From CAYGZQ01 sp964354375 [NCBI: uncultured Planctomycetota bacterium] (lineage in GTDB: Bacteria > JAJVIF01 > JAPKYR01): a DNA stretch of 29,388 nucleotides. Below, in pieces: positions 23,170 to 29,388 of this stretch (positions are counted from its first letter, which is position 1; each line of letters starts with the position of its first letter). The translations under genes were made by a program, and so were the position numbers. The stretch is taken from NCBI GenBank assembly GCA_964354375.1, contig CAYGZQ010000030.1, forward strand, positions 1 to 29,388, given 5' to 3'. The notes under the pieces were generated by a model. That model ran no database searches. It was not told where the DNA came from and saw nothing but the letters and a program-made list of their open reading frames with translations.

Positions 23170-24504
23170 TTACGGGAAGATCCCGCGCTCCCTGTAGACG
23201 GCTTCGAGATGACTCAGCGCCACGATGTACGCCGCCGTGCGCCTGTCGGTCGAATGGCGTTCGGCGATCTCCTCGACCTTCTTGTATGCGGCAATGATTT
23301 TCGTTTTAAGCTTGGAGTCGATCTCATCGAGCTCCCAGAACTCGCTTCTCTTGTTCTGCAGCCACTCGAAATAGCTGACGATCACGCCGCCCGCATTGCA
23401 CAGGATATCGGGGATCAGCTCGATCCCGCGCTCGATCAGGATTCGATCGCCGTCCGGATCGGTGGGACCGTTCGCGCCCTCAGCCACAAGCCTGCAGTTC
23501 AGAAGCCCGGCAGTCTTCCCGGTGATCTGATTCTCCAGCGCGGCCGGGATGAAGATATCGCACCTGGTCGCGAGAAACTCGTAGTGATCGACGGCCTGCG
23601 AGCCGGGGAAGCCGGCGCATCCGCCGTGCGCCTTCACCCAGACGGTGAGCTCGTCGGGATCGATCCCGCGGGAATTTGAGATCGCACCGCTGATATCCTC
23701 GGCGGCGATCAGTTTCGCACCGTAGGGCTTCATGAGCCTTGCAGCCCATGAGCCGACATTTCCCGTCCCCTGCACCATATATGTCGCCTTGCTCAGATCG
23801 AAATCGTGATCCGTGGCCCACTGAGCGATCGTGAAGACCACGCCCTGACCGGTCGCCTTATCGCGCCCGACGCTTCCGCCCGACTCGATCGGTTTCCCGG
23901 TGACGACATGGATGCATCGCTGCCTTTCGTGAGGAGGCTGAGTGGAGAGGTAGGTGTCGAGTATCCAGGCCATGATCTGGGCGTTCGTGTTGACGTCCGG
24001 GGCCGGGATATCGTATTCGGGACCGATATTGTTGCTCAGTGCGAAAGCGAATCTGCGAGTGATCCGCTCGAGCTCTTCAGGCGAGCAGTCGGACGGGTTC
24101 ATCTGGATGCCGCCCTTTGCTCCGCCGAAGGGAATGCCGACTATCGCGGATTTCCAGGTCATCCATGAAGCGAGCGCGCGGACCTCGTCGATGTCGACGG
24201 CGGGGTGATATCTCAGTCCACCTTTGAACGGACCCAGGGCGTCGTTGTGCTGAACACGGTACCCCGTGAACATCTTCACCCGACCGTTGTCCATTCTGAC
24301 GGGGAAGTTGACGACGATCTCGTTCTGGGTCATCGAGAGGATTCTGCGCACATCGGGGTCGAGACCCATCAGGTCGGCGGCCTTATCGAACTGCTTCTTT
24401 ACATTCTCGTAGAGGCTGCCCTTCTTCGAGTCCTTCGGTTTCCTTGCGGAGTCCTTATCTCGCACCCGCTTCGAAACCTTCGATGTCAAATCAGTCACAG
24501 TCAT
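23170..24504 (-). CDS. gdhA: Glutamate dehydrogenase (Glu/Leu/Phe/Val dehydrogenase family)
   Basis: A cytosolic protein of 444 residues that interconverts glutamate with 2-oxoglutarate and ammonium using NAD(P). AAGGAGGTG precedes the ATG at 24504. The substrate-site motif GPFKGGLRYHP is at 91-101 (K94), the catalytic Lys in PFGGAKGG is K130, and the catalytic Asp in PAPDVNT is D170. The Rossmann fingerprint VQGTGNVGSWAA lies near 245-256. EGANGPTDPDGD and NAGGVIVSYFEWLQN in the C-terminal part are typical. The first 30 residues are a Lys/Arg-rich extension not usual for the family. Cofactor choice cannot be read safely. Glutamate is also the end product of the histidine pathway to which HutI belongs. 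It may be co-transcribed with the Cys-rich gene 146 bases upstream. Confidence 0.94.
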   Translation of the reverse strand: MTVTDLTSKVSKRVRDKDSARKPKDSKKGSLYENVKKQFDKAADLMGLDPDVRRILSMTQNEIVVNFPVRMDNGRVKMFTGYRVQHNDALGPFKGGLRYHPAVDIDEVRALASWMTWKSAIVGIPFGGAKGGIQMNPSDCSPEELERITRRFAFALSNNIGPEYDIPAPDVNTNAQIMAWILDTYLSTQPPHERQRCIHVVTGKPIESGGSVGRDKATGQGVVFTIAQWATDHDFDLSKATYMVQGTGNVGSWAARLMKPYGAKLIAAEDISGAISNSRGIDPDELTVWVKAHGGCAGFPGSQAVDHYEFLATRCDIFIPAALENQITGKTAGLLNCRLVAEGANGPTDPDGDRILIERGIELIPDILCNAGGVIVSYFEWLQNKRSEFWELDEIDSKLKTKIIAAYKKVEEIAERHSTDRRTAAYIVALSHLEAVYRERGIFP

Positions 24505-24650
24505 AACACACCTCCTTGTCCCTGCCCTTTGGACTCAACCCTCGGACTTCTTGCGTGAGACGCTTCGAATCATCGATTTCTTCCAGACAACAAGACGATG
24601 ATCGAGTGAGGGCTTCACCCGACGCAGATGCACTTCCGATGGAAACGGGT

Positions 24651-24989
24651 TCACTCGTACTCTTCGCACTGCCAGACCCTGCCCTCTGTGTGGGAGAGGG
24701 TGCAGTCGCCGATGCGTGCGCAGTTCACGCACAGGCCGTCGAGCGTCCTTCTCTCGACCGGATGTGTCGGCACGACCCGGATTGTCGGGGCGACGACCGG
24801 CACGGTCTCGCTGTCGTAGGACTCGCAGTCAAACACCAGCATTCCAGGCTTCCTGTATATGCAGTCGGAGGCTGCGACGCACGTCAGGCAAAGGCCGGAC
24901 CGATCGATCCCGGACCCTTCCCGCGTGACTTGCGGCTTGGGGGCCTTCTCGATTCTCTTCGCGCTTCTAGCTGCTGACGACATTGTCAT
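24651..24989 (-). CDS. Small protein with two identical-spacing Cys4 motifs
   Basis: A protein of 112 residues. The start at 24989 is chosen because AAAGGAG lies 7 bases upstream; a longer in-frame version from 25043 adds an unlikely extension over this site. Two copies of C-x2-C-x5-C-x11-C followed by E-x-Y are present: C34, C37, C43, C55 and C87, C90, C96, C108. The repeats read GLCLTCVAASDC...FDCESY and GLCVNCARIGDC...WQCEEY. Each is probably a small zinc-binding knuckle, made by internal duplication. The N-terminal 30 residues are basic and the linker is Val/Pro-rich. I do not know its function; related CxxC mini-proteins occur in many environmental bacteria. It lies upstream of gdhA on the same strand. 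Confidence 0.85.
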   Translation of the reverse strand: MTMSSAARSAKRIEKAPKPQVTREGSGIDRSGLCLTCVAASDCIYRKPGMLVFDCESYDSETVPVVAPTIRVVPTHPVERRTLDGLCVNCARIGDCTLSHTEGRVWQCEEYE

Positions 24990-25369
24990 GGTTGAACTCC
25001 TTTCATTTCCTTCGTTGAGGCTCCCCGGTAACAGGGGCGCCAACCACGAACGTAGTGTTTGCTTTCACCGACCGTGCCAAGTCGCATGGGCGGGCGATTT
25101 TCGCACCGCGGAAGTGAAAACTTTCACAAATTCTCAACTTTTCGGGGAAATCTTACCCAGAAATGGACAGTTCAGCTGGTTTTCCACATATCCGAAGCTG
25201 GTTCACCACGGCCACCTGCGGGGACGCTCCGGGGATTTTTGTATCATCGAGGAGATTTACCCCGTTTCTTGCCGACCGGCAGATAGAAACGCACCGCTTC
25301 GTAGGGGCCCGGCATGCCGTGCCTCTACCTAATGCCGCATGAACGGCAGGCTGGAAAGCCTGCCCCACA
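24990..25369. other. Intergenic region with operator-like palindrome and repeats
   Basis: This 380-base gap between the Cys-rich gene and the response regulator holds no convincing gene. It contains a small palindrome GTGAAA-AC-TTTCAC at 25114-25127, suitable as an operator, and two repeat elements at 25301-25369. I could not find a strong sigma-70 promoter for the Cys-rich gene. Confidence 0.6.
25301..25369. repeat. Two palindromic repeat elements beside the response regulator stop codon
   Basis: Bases 25301-25328 form an imperfect hairpin (GTAGGGGCCCGGCA against TGCCGTGCCTCTAC, 12 of 14 pairs). Bases 25345-25369 are an exact copy of the right arm of the palindrome inside the M16 gene (12514-12538) and touch the TGA of the response regulator at 25372-25370. 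No matching left arm is present. Confidence 0.8.
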
Positions 25370-26749
<1,380 letters not shown>

Positions 26750-28554
26750 TGCGAATAGTATCCCCTTTGCCGTCGGCGCCGCCCACAGGCAGAGTGACCT
26801 TGAACACCGACCCTTTGCCGACCTCACTTGTCACGTCGATGGTTCCGCCATGGGAAGTGACGATTCCGTGAACGACCGCCAGGCCGAGGCCGGTACCCTG
26901 ACCCACGTCCTTCGTTGTGAAGAAGGGGAGGAAGACGCGGCTGAGGACCTCCCCGCTCATCCCCATGCCGGTATCCTCGACTATCAGCGACACATTGTCG
27001 CAGTCGCTTTGGGTTTCGAGCTTCAGTTTGCCACCCCCGGGCATCGCCTGGATCGCGTTGACGATCAGGTTGACGAGGACCTGGTGAATCTGCGCGGGGT
27101 CGGCGAATATAACGGGGAGATTCGGGTCCAGCACCCTTTCCAGCTCTATCTGTTCCTTGGACAGCCTTGACTCCAGGAAGTAAATCCCGTCCTTGACTAT
27201 TTTGTTGAGGTCGACCTCGGTCTTTTTCGTCGGCACGGCCCTGGCGAATATCAGGAGCTTCCTGACCACCTCGCGCGCGTGGAGCGACGCGTTGACGATT
27301 TTCACAAGGTCCTTTGCAGTCTGTTCGGGCGCTCTCAGGTCTTTGCTCGCGAGCTGGGCAAAGCCCAGGATGGCGCCCAGCGGCTCATTCAGCTCGTGCG
27401 CTATTCCGGCCGCAAGCTGACCGAGGGTCGCGAGCCTGTCCGCGTGCCTCAACTGCTCCTGCAGCTTCGCGTGAGTCTCGTCGGCCTCAAGCTTGTCGAT
27501 CAGGTGACCGATCTCCGCGGCGACAGCGTCAATGAGCTTTCTTTCCTCCAGGAGAAACGGTCCTTCATAAAGCTGTGGTCTCTCATCGGAGTACGCCACC
27601 TCGACAAATCCGCGCTTGACGCCGCCCAGGACGATATCCGCAGCCTGTCTGTCGGCGACCTCATCCGCCGCGCGTGTCGAATAAGATTCCCCGTCCAGCA
27701 CTATTCGTCCCGACGCGATGTCCGGATACTGCCAGGCCGGCGGCAGAAGCGCCGCGATTCCCATGAGCAGCTCCTGTCTTGAGAGCCCGGGCTTTCCTGC
27801 GAGCTGCGCGATGCCGTACAGACACGTAAGCTCCTTAACCCTTTCGTGACATTCCGACCGCGTGCGCCTTGCGGCTATCGCGATGCCTATGTTCTGGGCG
27901 ATGCTCTCATACAAGTCGACCTCTCTCTCGGTGAAAAAGTACTTCTCCATGCTCCTCAGTATAAGAACGCCGTTGTTGTCATCGGTTATCACAAAGGGAA
28001 CCACAAGAATCGTCTTATAGATCCTGCTGAGCGGTCTTGAGTCCTCGTCGCGGTCAGTGTCGGCGGCCTGACGGGACGCAAGGGGATTGTCGGTGTCACT
28101 GATCCAGAAGCTGCCGTTCTTCGTAAGGAAAGGCGAGGAGGGGGCTGTTCCGCCAGTCATCACTTCTTCGCAGATCCGGTCCAGGTCCTCGGTCTCCTCG
28201 ACACAGGGTCCCTTCTTGCGCCCCTTTCTCGACTTGGGGTCCAGGATTTCGAAGTTGAAGGATTTCTCGGGACGCCTCGAAGCTTCGGAGCAGTAGTAAA
28301 GCGCCCCGTCGGCGGCGTGTATGGCGAGCGCATCGCAGCCGGAGAAATCCAGCAGTATTTTTGAGACCTGCCTCAGAAAGCCGATTCTGGACACACCCAG
28401 ATTAGCGTAGTGGAGCACCCGGATCGAGAGGCTGCGGAAGTTGTCCAGCGGCTCGGGACCGGGCGATCTGGGCGCCGATTCCTGTGGCGATCCGGATTTC
28501 ATGCCGATTCCAAATGTTAGTACCGACCCCCACAAAAGTAAAGAAACTGCCCAA

Positions 28555-28622
28555 CCGGGTCCGCGGACTTTCCAGTCCGCTCTTATTCAAGAAGATGCAG
28601 CCTGGAAAGGCTGCGGACCCGG
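28555..28622. repeat. CTTTCCAG-core palindrome between divergent genes
   Basis: Arms 28555-28575 and 28602-28622 pair in one register: CCGGGTCCGC with GCGGACCCGG and CTTTCCAG with CTGGAAAG, separated by a three-base mismatch. The CTTTCCAG/CTGGAAAG core is shared with the M16 insertion and the 25345-25369 copy, but the outer arms are entirely different and still complementary. Confidence 0.85.
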
Positions 28623-28644
28623 GGGCGAGAGAATCGGTTGATTC

Positions 28645-28653
28645 TGGTATCAT
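28645..28653 (+). promoter_or_regulatory. Extended -10 promoter of the small lipoprotein
   Basis: TGG followed by TATCAT is an extended -10 element 36 bases before the ATG at 28690. The hexamer TATCAT is the same as in the two promoters at 1508-1536 and 4308-4336. No good -35 box is seen. Confidence 0.45.
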
Positions 28654-28689
28654 TAAGCCGCAGGGATCGTGAAAAGGAGACCTACCGTA

Positions 28690-29193
28690 ATGCGCCCCAC
28701 TTTCCTGTTCCTCAGCATTCTTGTCGTACTTCTGACACTCACTGTCGCCTGCACGAAAACCGATAAGACCTCTACGTCAGGCACTGCCGGTCCGGGCACT
28801 GCGGATACCCAGACCGCAGACACTCCTGAGCAGGCCCCCCCGGTCGACATGTCCACCGCCGAGCCGGAGATCATCTTGCCCGCGGTCGATCCTGCGAGCC
28901 TTCCGAACGGATGGCGCGATGACTTGCCGCTCCCCGAGGGCTTCGAGGTCCAGGAATTCTCCGCAGCCAACGGAGAGATGACCGCCATCACGATGGGAGA
29001 AATCCCCGTCGATCCGGTCTTCAATTTCTACGCGAATCTGAAAGGCTGGGAGAAGGATCCCAACGCGCCGTGGCGCACCGACGGGGATCAGCGCGCGATC
29101 AGGTATATTAAGGACGACGTGGAGCTTTCCATAGCGATCCTGCGGGAAGGCGAGAAGACCAGGCTTCAGTTAAGGGTCGCGAAGCAGAAGTAG
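28690..29193 (+). CDS. Small lipoprotein of unknown function
   Basis: A protein of 167 residues from the ATG at 28690, which has AGGAGA 9 bases upstream; an in-frame GTG at 28669 lies before the ribosome-binding site and is unlikely. MRPTFLFLSILVVLLTLTVAC is followed by TKTDK, a lipoprotein signal with a Cys acceptor. A Thr/Pro/Ala-rich linker of about 45 residues leads to a small globular domain (about 70-165) with NGWRDDLPLPEGFEV, then FNFYANLKGWEKDP, a two-layer alpha/beta pattern in which a predicted helix precedes WEKDP. Similar small exported domains (polypeptide that follows PLPxG and ends in a strand-rich part) occur widely but have no known function. It is divergent from the two-component operon. 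Confidence 0.85.
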   Translation: MRPTFLFLSILVVLLTLTVACTKTDKTSTSGTAGPGTADTQTADTPEQAPPVDMSTAEPEIILPAVDPASLPNGWRDDLPLPEGFEVQEFSAANGEMTAITMGEIPVDPVFNFYANLKGWEKDPNAPWRTDGDQRAIRYIKDDVELSIAILREGEKTRLQLRVAKQK

Positions 29194-29248
29194 CGTCGGC
29201 GACCTTCAGGAGACATGCGATGCTCGCGCCCGGAACGTGTTCGCTTCG

Positions 29249-29369
29249 GCTTGTGGACGCCATTCAGTCTTGTGAAGAAAGATCACGCGGATGAGATGGA
29301 TAGCGGAATACCATTCAATCTTCTGAGAGCCCTGTGGCGCCCATATGTTCGCCGCGGCGAACAGATGGG
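29249..29369. repeat. REP-like elements near the right edge
   Basis: A perfect 18-base palindrome TGTTCGCCGCGGCGAACA (29346-29363) is framed by CCCAT (29340-29344) and ATGGG (29365-29369), with one A-G mismatch between. It is preceded by GTGGCGC, as in the elements at 8523-8575 and 17871-17950. A half copy in the opposite direction (TTGTGGACGCCAT, around 29253-29267) lies upstream. They follow the small lipoprotein gene. Confidence 0.7.
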
Positions 29370-29388
29370 TGATTCGCTTTGAAGAGAG

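Noticed and set aside
23140-23175. Bidirectional terminator between the GNAT gene and gdhA (CCGTAA/TTTACGG)
   Set aside because: A stem of about 6 bp with a loop of more than 20 bases is too weak to call.
25028-25042. Sigma-54-like promoter for the Cys-rich gene (TGGCGCCCCTGTTAC, minus strand)
   Set aside because: Spacing fits, but the -12 GC is replaced by AC and two other consensus positions differ. With one imperfect site I do not call it, although the neighbouring sigma-54 activator makes it tempting.
25153-25368. Minus-strand frame encoding VGQAFQPAVHAALG and similar sequence
   Set aside because: It is the translation of palindromic repeats. The peptide resembles the inserted part of the M16 protein only because both come from the same repeat.

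Overview
The window is GC-rich chromosomal DNA, apparently from an uncultivated Gram-negative-type bacterium. The signs are three lipoproteins with lipobox cysteines plus a fourth partial one, an NtrC-type sigma-54 activator with its kinase, sigma-70-like promoters, and short intergenic gaps packed with palindromic repeats. I see no rRNA, tRNA, phage, transposase or CRISPR, and no marker that fixes the phylum. A candidate-phylum lineage is plausible, but that is inference.

Layout. 1-4202 (minus): two paralogous lipoproteins, each behind a matching TTGCAA-17-TATCAT promoter; the first runs off the left edge. 4429-5211 (minus): a HEAT-repeat protein, divergent from a SpoIIM/DUF95 and RDD membrane-protein pair (5455-7337, plus). 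7338-8746: a repeat-rich stretch holding one gene, a stand-alone trigger-factor N-terminal domain. 8747-13818 (plus): a large lipoprotein with a putative TIM-barrel-like centre, then a two-half M16 metallopeptidase that carries a palindromic repeat in frame. 14047-15129: ADP-ribosylglycohydrolase. 15178-15948 (minus): GT2 glycosyltransferase, divergent from hutI (16128-17393). 17390-17809 (minus): small membrane protein whose stop codon overlaps that of hutI. 18022-21901 (plus): DUF3795 zinc-type protein and two internalin-like leucine-rich-repeat proteins. 22021-23145: tandem GNAT acetyltransferase. 23170-28502 (minus): gdhA, a Cys-rich mini-protein, and a sigma-54 response regulator overlapping its histidine kinase. 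28690-29193 (plus): small lipoprotein.

Functionally the window mixes envelope or surface proteins (lipoproteins, LRR proteins, peptidase, membrane pair, glycosyltransferase) with amino-acid nitrogen metabolism (HutI, GdhA) and a cytosolic two-component system. Any regulatory link between that system and gdhA is only suggested by proximity.

The most unusual feature is the repeat landscape. At least five families of imperfect palindromes occur, mostly just downstream of stop codons. Within a family the short core or the termini are conserved while the pairing arms differ but stay complementary, as expected for selected hairpins. One copy is translated inside the M16 peptidase linker, one arm codes the C-terminus of the DUF3795 protein, and one ends a few bases before the GNAT start codon. 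The orphan trigger-factor domain and the lipoprotein/M16 pair are the protein-level novelties.
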